From Plasmodium brasilianum (taxonomy: Eukaryota; Apicomplexa; Aconoidasida; Haemosporida; Plasmodiidae), in the NCBI RefSeq assembly GCF_023973825.1, contig NC_090124.1, positions 646,001 through 710,000 on the forward strand: a stretch of 64,000 bases of DNA, read 5' to 3'. Below, piece by piece: positions 35,472-48,660 of the stretch. The notes below the pieces were generated by a model, which worked only from the letters and a program-made list of their open reading frames with translations, had not been told where the DNA came from and ran no database searches. A program made the translations under genes and the position numbers. The number at the start of each line of letters is the position of its first letter. Within the stretch, counting starts at the first letter, position 1.

Positions 35472-37757
35472 ATGAAGAAGAAAAAAAATTATATGTTAGT
35501 TGATACCAGCAAAATTAAGTTTGTTGAGAATTCCGAATCGGAAGATGTTGAATTTGAGGATGATGTCAATAGTAGTAATGTGGAAAACTTTAATTCCGTG
35601 GATGATACTTTAAGTGATAGTAACAATGAAAGTAGTGACCTCAAATCTACAAGCGGTAAAAAAAAAAAGAAAAAAAAGAAAAGTTTTGATGATAGTGATA
35701 GTGATAGTGATAATGATAATGATAATGATAATGGCGGTGATGAAGACAAAGACGACGAAGTAGAAAACGAAAAAGATGACGATTTCATAAAGATATCTTG
35801 GGAGAAAGATAAAAGAAATTACTATCAATATGAAAGTGAAAATTCGTCAAGTGATAATGAAGAAAACGATGAAAGAATAAAAGAAGCTATTTATCTAAAT
35901 AAAAAAGAAAAAGAGAATTTGAATGAAAATGATTTTGATTTATGTGACATCTATATGACAGAAAAAGAGGACAAGATTTTAGAAAAAAAAAAGGGGGGCC
36001 ATGGCATAGATGAGGAAGAGAACATTATTAAAAGACTAATTAGCGATGTGAGTAAGGATTTAAAAGGCAAAAAAAATGAAATAACCTTAGAAGGTAAGAA
36101 TAAAAAGGAAATTGAACAAATAGTTATGAGTGAACAACAAGAATATAAAATTCTTTTAAAGGAGTTGTCTTCGAATATTCAAAAAGTTTTTAATGAAATT
36201 AATGATAATAAAAAATTATTTGAATTTAAGGAAATTGATGAAAATAATGTTAGTCCATCTGATATTAATAAGAATACTTTACTTTATCTTAAAAAAAAAA
36301 ATGAAACAATGTTAACTTACATTATATATATTACATATTATGTGTTTCTTAAAATTATGAATTGTTATACTCATAATCACCCAGTACTAGATAAATTAAT
36401 ATATATGAACACAATCATTTCAAAAACAAATGATTTAGACAGTAAAATAAAGTTCAAAATTCAGCAGCTAAATAAATCCTCGGGTAGAGAGTTGGACGAA
36501 TTAGGGTCATCAAAAAAGAATGGTGAGACTATATCTAAAAAGGTGAAGATGAGAGAAAATGTTAGTAAAGGAGCGAATGAACTAGAGTTAGATGACGTGG
36601 AAGAAGATAGTGAGGATGAGGATAATGTTGAGGATGAAGATGATGTTAATGATACGGAAGATAATGATGAGGAAGTCGATGATGAGGAAGTTAATGATGA
36701 GGAAGTTGATGATGAGGAAGTTGATGATGAGGAAGTTGATGATGAGGAAGACGATGGTGACGAAGATGATGATGAGGAAGACGATGGTGACGAAGATGAT
36801 GAGGCTCAGGATGGCGAAGTAAATGGTGATAACGAAAAATACAAAAACAAAAAATATAAAATCAGCAAAAGCCTTATAACGGAATACACAGATAGTCACA
36901 TAAGGGAAAAGGAGAAGGAAGAAAAGAAAAAGAAAAGGGAAAAAATTAAAAATGAGAGAAACGTATTTTTAAAGGAAATAAAAGATATGGTATCAAATAG
37001 ACCAGAAAAAATCGAAGAACATAATTATATGAAGAAAATGGAGGAAAAGTTAATGCATTTTGATGAAAAAATTTTAAATAAAAAAATTAAAGCATTAAAT
37101 AAAAAGAAAAACAAGCTGAATAATTTAAGTAACGTTGGAATGACATCCAATGATTTATTGAAATTTGTGGAATTACCCGAAATGAACCAAGAAGAGAAAA
37201 ATAAGAATTTGGAAGAAAAGAAAATTTTTAGAAGCAACATTAATAAAATCAAACAAATGAAGAAAAATAAATTAACAAATAACGTGAATGACGACTTTGT
37301 TTCCTTTAAAAAGTTTGACAAAATTAATAGCAGATATACCTCATATAAGAGTGAAGATTACAATAATTCTAATAATGCTAAATTTGGAAAGAACATATAT
37401 AATGAAATAGATGATGAAAAAATCAAAAGTATGATAAGCTTTAAAAAAAAGAGAAAAGAAAATAAAAAATTAAACTTGGAACAAAAAAATAGAGAAATAC
37501 GAAAAAAATTAGTGGACGAAGAAAATGAAATAAGTGATAGAAGAATACCAAATAAAAATATTATACAAAATAAGGGCTTAGTACGAAAGAGAAAATCAAC
37601 CGATGGAAATGCAAGAGTTCATAACAAAATTAAATTTATGAAAAAAATGAAAACCTATAATAGTCAACATCCAAAATTAAAAGTTCATGAAAATAATTAT
37701 TCAGGCGAAAAAAGAGGAATAAATCCATACCTAAAAAAATCCATAGATATCAAATAA
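35472..37757 (+). CDS. UTP3: UTP3/SAS10, small-subunit processome protein
   Basis: A nucleolar U3 snoRNP/SSU-processome factor needed for 18S rRNA maturation. A 761-aa intact single exon. The N-terminus is acidic and Ser/Asp-rich with Lys runs, as in yeast Sas10. A Sas10/Utp3/C1D domain follows (LLKELSSNIQKVFNEINDNK through YLKKKNETMLTYIIYITYYV to HPVLDKLIYMNTII), then a long acidic array of DDEEV units. A highly basic C-terminal Sas10 domain ends with NARVHNKIKFMKKMK and YSGEKRGINPYLKKSIDIK, the family's characteristic YSGE-x-x-GI...KKS ending. The start ATGAAGAAGAAAAAAAATTAT is the first ATG in frame. A runs of 10-11 within the gene are read through intact. Confidence 0.93.
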   Translation: MKKKKNYMLVDTSKIKFVENSESEDVEFEDDVNSSNVENFNSVDDTLSDSNNESSDLKSTSGKKKKKKKKSFDDSDSDSDNDNDNDNGGDEDKDDEVENEKDDDFIKISWEKDKRNYYQYESENSSSDNEENDERIKEAIYLNKKEKENLNENDFDLCDIYMTEKEDKILEKKKGGHGIDEEENIIKRLISDVSKDLKGKKNEITLEGKNKKEIEQIVMSEQQEYKILLKELSSNIQKVFNEINDNKKLFEFKEIDENNVSPSDINKNTLLYLKKKNETMLTYIIYITYYVFLKIMNCYTHNHPVLDKLIYMNTIISKTNDLDSKIKFKIQQLNKSSGRELDELGSSKKNGETISKKVKMRENVSKGANELELDDVEEDSEDEDNVEDEDDVNDTEDNDEEVDDEEVNDEEVDDEEVDDEEVDDEEDDGDEDDDEEDDGDEDDEAQDGEVNGDNEKYKNKKYKISKSLITEYTDSHIREKEKEEKKKKREKIKNERNVFLKEIKDMVSNRPEKIEEHNYMKKMEEKLMHFDEKILNKKIKALNKKKNKLNNLSNVGMTSNDLLKFVELPEMNQEEKNKNLEEKKIFRSNINKIKQMKKNKLTNNVNDDFVSFKKFDKINSRYTSYKSEDYNNSNNAKFGKNIYNEIDDEKIKSMISFKKKRKENKKLNLEQKNREIRKKLVDEENEISDRRIPNKNIIQNKGLVRKRKSTDGNARVHNKIKFMKKMKTYNSQHPKLKVHENNYSGEKRGINPYLKKSIDIK
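36660..36800 (+). repeat. In-frame 15-bp DDEEV array in UTP3
   Basis: Repeats of GATGATGAGGAAGTT coding VDDEE, then DDGDEDD units. The unit length is a multiple of three. The complementary frame stays open as Ile/Leu/Asn-rich text and is not a gene. Confidence 0.85.
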
Positions 37758-39105
37758 TAATTAAATTACAAAGTCAGGAAAATATAAAAGAAAAAAAGAA
37801 AATAATACAAAAATAAAAGAAAATTTTGCTCCATTTGTTTTATTTTTTTTTTAATTTTTTGTCACACATTGTGCACATTAATGTGCATATATTATGAAGT
37901 ATACTTCATCATACGTCCATATATGTGTTATTTCTGCGTATTATACACATATATATATATATATATATATGTACAAGTTTACAATTATTTCATAAAAGGA
38001 ATTCTTTTGACGTTTCTTAGTATATTTTGCTCAGTAGCAAATTTAAAAAATTTCCTATAAATATGTACTATATGCAAGCGTAGTTCTATCAATTAAAATG
38101 TTTATAATTAAAAATTTTTTCTTCTGTTTTCCTGTTTTCAATATTTACAACATATAACATTCACAATTTTTTATTTTTTTACATATAGTTTCAACCTTTT
38201 TCATCGTTTTAAAACTTAAGAGATATGTTGCATATATTTACATACATATAAAATAACTTAGCCATTTTAAGGAATCCTGTATCTCAAAATTAAAAAAATA
38301 ACAAAAAATAAAACGTGCTAATTAGCATTTGTTTTGACAGATGCAATAAATTGTTATGCTTATCACTTGTTCAAATTTAGGTTAATGAAAATAAATATGC
38401 ATACATATACATATATATAAATGTGAACATATCATATGAATAAAAAAAATATTTTGTCGTTAATGCTATAAATTAATATAGAGAATTGTGTCCCATGATA
38501 AAACACATTATAACATAATCAAAGTATATGAAATAAATACATATTAAAAAAATTAGAACAAAATGAAAAATGCAGAAAAAAGAAAAGAGTAAAAAGTAAA
38601 GAAGTAATTATATAAGGAACCAAAAACTAATAGAATTAGAAGCCTAAAGAAGCGAAAACAAAAAGCACAAAAAATTATTCTTGAAACTTGAGTCACATCA
38701 AGGGTAGTAAACAATGAAATGCTAAAGAATAAAGCATGTACTGTAAAAATAAAAAAAATAAATTATGAAAATATTATGGGAAAGCTTGAAAAAAAAAAAA
38801 AAAAAAAAAAAGGAAGATAAAACAAAATAAAATAATAAAAAATAAAATGCAAAAAAACAATAATAAAAATAAAAGGTTACATAAATTATAAGGAAATATT
38901 TGAAGAAATAGCTACGAAAAAGCAGTGTAATAAAATTATCCTTGTATCCTTTTTTTTTTTGCTTTTTTCCCTTAGAAAATATGTAATTTGTAAGAAGGTA
39001 TGAACCTTTAAACATAAGCGTTTTTGCATTTTCTTTGTTTCATCCTTTTTTTTTTTTTGTTTTTATTTCCTTTTCTCCATTTTCCCATTTTTCCATCTTT
39101 ATAAA
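37758..39105. other. Intergenic region between UTP3 and the phospholipase gene
   Basis: 1.35 kb between two plus-strand genes; promoter of the second. Contains a poly(A) run of about 23 at 38789-38811 and TA repeats near 37951-37970. I see no gene. Confidence 0.6.
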
Positions 39106-42100
39106 ATGATTAAAAATGTTTACCTATTTTTGGTTTATGCAATTTATTCGCTTCATATGTTTTCTTTATCATTAAGAATGCAAAAAAATTTGTTCAAGTA
39201 TATTACACCTATATCAAGCAAACTTAATTTAACGAAAATTCGAAAAATCAAATTATTTAGAAAAGAAAAGCACAGAAAACAAGTTAATGTCTTTAACGAT
39301 GTTGTAAATAAATACATAGGTACACAACAACATCTCCAAAATTTTATGACATCATTCATGAATATGTATGAAAACAAATAAAGTTCATGTGTTGTTCCTT
39401 GTTTATATACACTTACCACTTTGAAATTTTTCAATTTTGCAATTTATCAGTGTTTCATTTTTTCGTTTTTCCTTTTTTTTTCCTATCGCGTAGGTCTCGA
39501 TTTGTTTTTCAAAAAACTTAACAATGTAACAAACAACGAGGAGAAACTAAATTACATAAATTTTTTGCATAAGATTGTTCAGGACAAAACATGTGAACAT
39601 CTGCTCCTTAGTAATAATTATATGAGAATAATTATTTATATATTAAATGAGAAATTTTTAAAATTAACAAAAAATGAAGAAAAAACGGAAAATGTTGATT
39701 ATCAATTAATTTATAAATTTTTATTGATATTTAAAAATTTAACAAAATATAAAAAATTTTATCATGTTATTCTCAGCGATTATACACATAAAAATGTGAA
39801 AATATCCTTACTGTATATTATTATGAATATTTTAAATGAAAAGAGGAACAATGAAAAATACAAAGAAGCTAGTTCAATTTTTAATTATTTCACATCATTT
39901 TTTAAATACTCAGATGATAGTGGGAATAAAAATATAACTGAAGACACTTCAAATGTTGATGAAAAAAAAAGAAAAAACAAAAACAAAAACGAAAACAAAA
40001 ATGAAAACAAAAACGAAAACGAAAACCAAAACCAAAACCAAAAAGGTGATATCGATGATATTAGAAATAAGATATATCATGTAGGTAAAAGTATATTATT
40101 AAAATTAAAGGAAGAAAAAATAAAAGTAGAAAACAAAACAAATGAAAAGCAGTGGAATTGTCAGAAGGAGGGGATGGTTAAAGAATGGCAAGAAGTAAAA
40201 AAAGCTTCAACATCCAACAACAATTATGAAAATGGTAAGGATATCGCAAATGAGGGGAAACAAACTAAACAGAATGAACAAAACAAAAAGGACGTAAATA
40301 ATCATCATTATGAGAATAATGATAATAAAAGGAATGATGATCTTAATTCCTACAATAGGGGTGATATCGTAAGGGACAGTAACATTATGAAACAAAAAAG
40401 TGAAACGCAAAGTTGGAACAGTTCTAACGGTATCATATTAAATCCAAAAAAAAACATAGATGAAATAGATAACAACACAGATAATATACTTATTGATATA
40501 AAAAGAAATAAAAAAAATATAAACAATGAAAGGAAGGAAGTTGACTACAAAACGGTGAGTGGTGACCATGAGAAGGAACGAAATAATTCCAAAGTAGATG
40601 ACAGTGATACGCAAAATTACAAAGAATTGGAGGAGCAGAAAAAGAATGCAAATAGGAGCAGCGAAATAAATAGTATAAACGAAATAACAAATAGCGAGGA
40701 AGGTAGTGTACTATTTCTTCCCTTCTACTTTAATAAAAATTCGAAAGACAACATTTTAACGAGTATAATAGTAAATTTTCAAAATAAGGAAGACATAATT
40801 GTGTACAAAAAAATAGCGAAAGGCAGGATGAGCGAGAATGGAACGGATAGGGTGAAGAAAAGAAATAATGTGTTCGACTATATAGGGAATGAGTACAACT
40901 GCAATAATTATTATGAAATTTATGATAACTACGCGGAAGATGATCAGGATATATTAAAATATGAAAAAAATAAGAATAGGAAAAAATTGCAATTAAGAGA
41001 ACAAAAGGAAGAGGAAAAGGAAAATGATGGTAATAGAAACACAATAGATGAAACAAATGAAGAGGGTGAAGAAGAAGAAAAGGAGGAAGATGACGAGGGA
41101 GAGGTAGAGGATGAACAGGAAAACAATGAAGAAGATTCAAAGACAGATGAAAAAGATAAAGTAGAATACGAGAATAAATATGATGAAAATAATGTTAATA
41201 TTGTGTTTAATGACTACGATATTAATGTAAAAGACATGGAAAATAAAACAGATACCAAAATTAATGTAAGTAGTGAAAATAAGAGTAAGTACATAAACAT
41301 GGGATTACTAATTTTGGTTCGAAAAAAAATAAATACTACGGAGGAACATATAATTTTGAATAAACAGAATAATCAAATAAATGAAGAAATGAGTAACTCC
41401 AATGCAGGGAGCATTACCGATAGCAATAAAAAAGGAGAATGGGACAAGTCGTCAGCTATCAACTTACCAAGCCTGGGAAAACATAATTTATTTAACTATT
41501 TAAATATATATAAATACATAAATAACTTGGATTTAAAGTTTTCTTTATTCAAAAGGAATGAAAATAAAAGTAAGACAATTGAGGGGTATGAAGATATATA
41601 CATAAAATACGACAACACGAAAGAGAAGAAGAATATGGAAAGCTATGTTCTTATTGGTATCATGAATTTTAACATGGATTTGATTAAAAATTTCAAAGCA
41701 CAGAGTGAAAATGTAGTCAATGATACTACTAACAATAGTGTAGGAAAAAATGGAAATTCTATAAATATTACAAACCCGTATATAAATTTAACTCTACTAA
41801 AAAATTATGTCGAATCTTTATTCGTATACCTAAATTTAAATGACTACTTCACTAATAAGGTGCTAAAATTGCTGTATGAAATTTTAATAGAAAATAAGAA
41901 TTCAGTTATTTATAATTTATATTATTATACTATTATAAAAGAAGAAAATATGAAGAAAATTATTGAAATATTGTCAAAAAATATAAGAAATAATTTACAT
42001 AAAGCAAATACAACTCTTATACTTAGGATATTGTATATATTATGTTTTCAACAATCGTTTTATATAAATGTAATAGAAAAAAATGTTAAGGGAAAAGATA

Positions 42101-45100
42101 ATTATTTACTTCTTTATAAAAATTTATCAAAATATATTGAAGATATAAAGATGGGGAACTTTATTAGAGAATTACAAAAAAATGAAGAATTAATTGAATG
42201 CTTGAAATTCTTAACTCTATTTTTTGAAAATAAATACAAGAAACAAAATTCTTTTTACATATCAGATGAAAAGAAAGAACAGTTTTTGTATGATAATAAA
42301 GTGGTAAAAAAAAAACTAAATAATATTTATAATAGACATTTTATATGTGAATATAAAGATTTAATAATCATAAGGAAGACAAATATAATATTAAAATCTT
42401 TAGGAGTTAATATGTTTGATCTATACAATGACATCATTTTTACTGATAGGGAACATAAAACACACGAATATTTAATGAAAGAAAATGATATCAAAAGAAA
42501 TATTATTACTTATTTTACTGATAATGTTATAAGATATTTTGTCAAACTTAAAAAATATATTATCCCTAAAAGTGTAATGCTTCTAAATAAGGAACAAGCT
42601 AAGGAAAGTAATACATACCCATCCGTGAGAAACCAACAATATGGGGAAGTAAAACAGCATGTGGATAACCAGAGGAAGGAAGATCTTACATATCAAGAGA
42701 AAATGTCAATGAAAGGTAAGACCGATGTAAGAATTGAACAAACGAAGAATAATTCTTCGACTGTTCAGGAAAAAATGAGTGATCCTCCTAGCAGCACTGC
42801 TTATCCCAGTGATGAGATTTCCAGTGGAGGAGGCGCTGTTACTTCCTCTACGGAAGCTGCTACTACTGGAGCTACCACTGCTAATTCCGCTAATTGCACT
42901 TATCACTCAGATGAGGAGAAAAAGAGAAGGGAAAAAAAATACTTTTACAATTTAAACAACAAGGAATATATAAGTTTCGATAAATTTAGAAACATTGTAA
43001 TAGCACTGAAAAAAAAAAAAAAAGAAAATTAAGAATTCTATGTCTTGATGGTGGAGGTATTAGAGGATTGTTATCAATAGAAATATTAAAATGTATTAAT
43101 AGTCATTTAAAAAAAAACTTGTTTGAATATTTTGATATCATATGTGGAACAAGTACAGGAGCAGTCATTTCCATTTTAATAGGTTTAGAGAAGGCGCACC
43201 TAAATGAAATCGAGTTTTTGTATAATATACTAATTAATAAAATATTTCAAAAAGATACATATGCTGTAAGAAATACAAGATATTTATTAAAACATTCTTA
43301 CTATGATTCACACATTTTAAATGATTTATTAAACTCCTTTTTTAAAAATATTAGAATGTTTCACTATAATTCAGACTTCTTTACTCCGTACGTTTTTACT
43401 GTATCAACTCAAATGAATATCACCCCTTTACAGCCTGTCATACTAAAAAATTACAATGTTAACTTGAGGAAAATAGGAAATTATCAAGAGGGAGATAAAA
43501 TAAATTATGACTCTGTTCAGGAAGGAAAGGGTTCAAAAAATGAGGACAATGAAGCATATGAATATTTAAATAATGATGTAGGAAGTGGTGAAGGAAGCAA
43601 CAACAGCAGAAGCACTATTCAAATAAATGAGAACATAAGTAGTGTGAGCATTTACAAATGCTTCTACAACATCTTTGTTAAATATGTACTCAGGTGCACT
43701 ACTGCCGCACCAGGGTTTTTCAATTTTTTTTCCTTTGATAATAATATATATGCCGATGGAGCATTATGTTTTAATAACCCTACTTTACTAAGTCTTAATG
43801 AAATGAAATTGATTTTTTACAACTATTTAAATAAAAAAAAAACAAGTATTTTTGATAAAATGAAAAATTGTTTTTTAAAAAATGAAAAAGTAAAAGAGAA
43901 AGAAAAAGAAAAAGCCATCAATTTGAATGATTATATTGACTGTATTGTAAGTGTAGGCACTGGTAAATTTAAACCAAAAATTATAAACGAGTTAAATGAC
44001 AATAAAACGTATGATACATTTTTACGATGGGATGTTTTGTTAAAGCAAATTGTTTATTCTATAACAAACACGGAACTGACACATGATATATGTAATAATT
44101 TACTTGATAAAAACAAATACTTTCGTTTCAATTGTTTCATTAACAATATAAAGTTAGATGAGACTTCACCTGAAATTATTATGAAATTAAAACATATTGG
44201 AAAAAGATATTTCGAGGATCATAAATATAATCAAGAAAAATTAATTAACTTAATAAATATTTTAGAAGAAAAAGATGATATAAAGGAATATCATCAGAAT
44301 CAGAAACGAGTATGGAAACCTTCCTACATTAGTTTATTCAAGTCCAAAATTTCAAATTTAATTTTTCCTAACGAACAAACATTTGATCATAGGGATTCTC
44401 CTCCCATCCCTAACCTTAAAACGATGCAAGGGAACGATAGTGCTATTTCAAAAAGTAGTGCCGACACTAATGCTACCACTACCATTTGCAGTAATAACAA
44501 AGTATCCCCTGATCAAAGGAAGGATGATACAAATTCATTGACCCATGGATCTAGCACAAACATGACAATGAACATGATAAATAAGGAGGGAAAAGCGAAC
44601 CCTAACTCAGTCCCCTACCGAAATTTTAATTTCAAATTAACTGATGACGGTGATAAATTTGATCTGAACGATATTGAAGAAATATTAGATATAATAAATA
44701 AAAACAATAGTTCAATTAAAAATACAAACACATCTAACGGTTTCTTTAACTATTTTACAAATCTGTTTTATTATAATAATAATAAGTTTCTTAAGAAGTT
44801 AGAAAATATGCACAACAGTTTATTCATTCGGATGAAAAGGGAAAAAAACAATTATGTTAATGTTATACCTAACACGGGTATTAGGGTATTACTAAATGAA
44901 ATTTACTATATTCTGCTAAAGAAAAATATTTATTTCCACACAGATGAACATGATTCATTAGCCGACCTTAATCAGAAAGACTACAACATCAACATTGATA
45001 AAATTATTCCATACGATCGAGTCAATTCCAAGGAATCTAACTTGAACGGGCAAGAACAAAATGGAAAAATACAAAACGAAAAAAAGTTAAATAGCCAAAA

Positions 45101-45593
45101 TATAGGTGAACAAAAATTTGTAGAAGACGAAAGAGCTACAAAAAATGTAAGTAAAGACAAGAATAATAGTAACACAGACGAATATTACAGTAGTGAAAGC
45201 GGTTTGTATGGTGTAGATGCGAATAAGCACAATACTAAGGGCGCCCCAAGTACTAGAAGTAATGACAGTGGTAATAACAGCAATAGCGACACGAACAACC
45301 ATAAGCACATGGCTACATGTGAAGGATACAAAAATACAGAAGGAAGTGATCCATACAATTCTGTGCAGCACCCATTAGACACCGCTAACAAGGAAGTGTT
45401 AAATGAAGAAAATAGTCTAACCAATATTGTTGACAATCCTCATATAAATAAAAAAAGAAATTTTAAAAATATTATGAGTTCGTGCAATATGAACTATGAA
45501 TTTTTTAAATCATTAAATATAGAATCATCTGATGTTAAAAAAAATAATATAATACAGGTCTTAAGAAATTTCTTTTTTAAAAAAGATATTTAA
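39106..45593 (+). CDS. Patatin-like (PNPLA8/iPLA2-gamma type) phospholipase, frame broken at one poly(A) run
   Basis: Calcium-independent phospholipase A of the patatin fold. Exon 1 (39106-39319) encodes a signal-like start, MIKNVYLFLVYAIYSLHMFS; exon 2 begins at 39494, and the phase-1 junction gives NKYIGLDLFFKKLNN. About 1,170 residues, partly helical and partly Asn/Lys/Glu-rich, precede the catalytic domain. That domain has the oxyanion motif DGGGIRG (43047-43067), nucleophile motif GTSTG (43146-43160) and catalytic Asp in DGA (43755-43763), with RCTTAAPGFF and VSVGTGKF in the PNPLA8 order. An A15 run (43009-43023) shifts the frame just before RILCLDGGG; one more A restores a protein of about 2,104 aa. 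The residues on both sides are clearly one protein, so I annotate one gene. The substrate and membrane are not shown by sequence. Confidence 0.88.
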
Positions 45594-45682
45594 AGTTTGT
45601 ACATTAAAAAGTATGGCATCCTTATCATGGTTTACTGCAGTTTTTTAGTGATTTGGGACATTTGCTCAATTGTTTTCGCAGT

Positions 45683-45885
45683 TTTGCCATATTTTCTTTG
45701 TTTTGCTATATTTGCTTTGTTTTGCCATATTTTCTTTGTTTTGCTATATTTGCTTTGTTTTGCCATGTTTGCTTTGTTTTGCCATGTTTGCTTTGTTTTG
45801 CCATGTTTGCTTTGTTTTGCCATGTTTGCTTTGTTTTGCCATGTTTGCTTTGTTTTGCTATACTTGCTTTATTTTGCTTTACTCT
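45683..45885. repeat. 19-bp tandem repeat after the phospholipase gene
   Basis: About ten copies of GCTTTGTTTTGCCATGTTT with CTATATTTG variants. The unit is stop-free and not a multiple of three, so all three plus frames are open across it; the resulting Cys/Phe/Leu-rich frames are not genes. Confidence 0.9.
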
Positions 45886-46146
45886 GTTTTACTTTATTTT
45901 ATTTTATTTTTCTATTCCTTCTTGTGCATTCCTTTTTTTATTATTTTTTTTTTCGTTTTTCACATATTCATGTATGTACCCCCTTTAACTATGCTTGTAA
46001 CATATTCGTCTCTTTTTATTTTTTTTTATTTTTTTGTCAATTTAACTTTAACCATATGATAACTTTTTAAGTTGTGTTTTTGAATTTCTGAAAGCAAAAA
46101 AAATGTGCGGATAAAAAGTAAAACTTTCATAAAACGAGTTAGTCGA

Positions 46147-47894
46147 TCATGAGCTCATGGACTTTGACTTAAGGCATGCAGAATCTACTGCATCCATGAC
46201 TGTAGGGAGAAGGCGAAAAAAAAAAAAAAAAAAAAAATTATATAAATATATATATATAGCTAGAGAGAGGTGGTTAGATATATACAGTACAATGCACTAT
46301 ATTACAAGAACATGTGTACGTATGAGCAGAAGGTATGTGTATGCACGCGTTTGTTTACTTCCATATTTGAAGCCGTTTTTTTCGAGAACAAATAATCCCA
46401 TAGCAGTAATACCACCAGGGGAACAAATGTTGTCCTTTAACTGTTGAACGGGTTGATCTGACGACTCTACCATTTTAACAGAGCCAAGTATAGTTTGCAA
46501 AGTTAATTTCTTTGCTAAATCCCTTGTTAAGCCATTTTTAACGCCTGCATCAATTAAACTTTCTATAAATAAATAAACATAAGCAGGTCCACAACCTGAT
46601 ATAGCTGTTCCTATGTTCATATCCTTTTCCTTTATTTCATGTATAACCCCACATGCACTAAAAATATCATTTACTCTTTTTTTGTCTACAGCATTCACAT
46701 TTTTATTTACACAATAAATAAATGCACCCTCTCCAACTAAACAAGGGGTGTTGGGCATAACCCACACGATCTTGGCATCTTCTCCAGTCATCTACACATA
46801 GATATACATACCCACATAAATGTATTTGCATATATGTATATATAAATATATATATGTACATATATATATGTATATATACGCATAAAAGCATATGCGTATG
46901 TACAATATGCACTACACGATGAAGGATACTTAAACGAATGTCTGAAATATATATATGCTTGTGTTTTCTTTTTGTATGTTTTCTATACCTGTTCTAATTT
47001 TTCAATATTCAGTCCACCACATATGGAAATTAACAACTTGGAGGTCAAGTAGGGCTATCAAAATAAGGAAAAATTAAAACACCCGTTATACATATAAGTG
47101 TTTATATATGTATATTTATATGTGTATATGCATATATGCATATATGTGTAAATGCGTGTATGTACGTATTTATGTGTACGCATGTACGTACAAATACATA
47201 TTCGTTAGAACACACGTTCACACTCATACGGAAGTTAGTTAAGAAGATATTATATTTTTCCGTAGTACCTTAATATCATTCAAAACGGAATTTGCAAGGT
47301 CCGGCTTAACTGCACAGATAATTATATCACACTCACGCGCTACCTAATAAAAGCATATATTATTTATTTTTATTTTTTTCCCGTACATTAATATAATTTT
47401 AAAAAAAATTTTATAATTTTATTATAATTTCATTATAATTTTAATTATATGTATAATATACTGTATGAGTGTATTATTTTTACCTCTTCGTTTGAGCTCA
47501 AATATTTCAAGGTGGTGTTTTTTTTTGATAGCGCATGGTAATAAATATTTTCCCTTTTAATTATATTAGAATTGGCAATTCCATTTGCTAGTGCAGATCC
47601 CATTTGACCAAAACCCATAAATCCTAAATATATAAATATATATACAAATATATGTCGAAAAAATATAAAAAAAAAAATAAATGTAGAGAGAAAAATAATT
47701 TTTCCAAGATTCAATGAAGTCCTAGCACATTTTAAATAATTCAAAGGATGTTTATGTTATTGTTTGGACATGTACAATAATGTATAATTACGCAAGCCTT
47801 TTCAATTAAAGACATTAATCGTTGATTATGTTTATTAAGAAATAATTTATTTAAAAAAAAAAAGGAAAATCCTACCTAACTTAATTTTTTCCAT
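46147..47894 (-). CDS. P5CR: Pyrroline-5-carboxylate reductase (6 exons)
   Basis: It reduces 1-pyrroline-5-carboxylate to proline with NAD(P)H in the cytosol. Exons on the minus strand: 47894-47876, 47623-47484, 47343-47269, 47054-46989, 46791-46359, 46199-46147, all GT...AG and in phase; 261 aa, a normal length. The dinucleotide-binding motif is at the N-terminus, GFMGFGQMGSALA (G10-x-G12-x-x-G15). CDIIICAVKP, VWVMPNTPCLVGEG and the family signature GCGPAYVYLFIESLIDAG with SPGGITAMGLF follow. The last exon gives MDAVDSACLKSKSMSS. The first coding exon is only 19 nt (MEKIKL plus one base). It sits alone between the phospholipase and CCT4 genes. Confidence 0.95.
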
Positions 47895-48534
47895 TTTTCT
47901 ATAATACTCTATTATGGAAGTCTGCTTTAAAAATATATATATTTCTAGGTTTCTATATGTATTTCGAATTATACAGAAATACGCATCTGACAGTGCATAA
48001 ATGTCTGATTTAACTAAAAATGAAAAAATACAAATTTAAACCGTGTAAAACGTGTTTTTTTTTTTTTTTTTTGTTAATTCTTAACAGTATATTATATAAA
48101 ATACAGCTTAATTTTTTTTTTTATCTTTTTTATTTTTATTATAAAAGCCTCATAATGCAGATAATAATTAATTGCGATTTTACGCTTTTCTGCATTTGTA
48201 GGAAGGTAAGGTATTTAGAAAATATTCCTTCGAGTTATTAATCTATTTATATGTATATTATGTATGTATATATATATACACAGATATATATATAGATGCT
48301 ATTTTTTGCTTTACTGTTACAACAGTATGGAAAAAGCTGTATTTTCTTTAAAGCATAATTATTATGAATTATAAAGAAAACGTATTTTTACTTTCATGAA
48401 TTTTCGAAAACCCTTTTTTTGTTTTTTGACGTTTTTGTTGCTATTATTTTTGATAATAAGTATGAAAAAGTATTCGTGAGTATTATTTCATTATATGCAA
48501 AAAAAAAAAAAATAAATAAAAATAAAATATAAAA

Positions 48535-48660
48535 TATAGAGTAAAAATAAAAAATGGAATAAAAGTAAAAAATAGAATAAAAGTAAAAAATAGAATAAAA
48601 GTAAAAAATAGAATAAAAATAAAAAATATAATAGTAAAAAATAAAATAAAAAATAAAATG
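48535..48660. repeat. A-rich ~18-bp tandem repeat
   Basis: Several copies of AAAAGTAAAAAATAGAAT with small changes; seen directly. Confidence 0.75.

Noticed and set aside
45597..46070. Three overlapping plus-strand frames rich in Cys-Phe-Ala-Leu
   Set aside because: They are produced by the 19-bp repeat and do not continue into ordered sequence.
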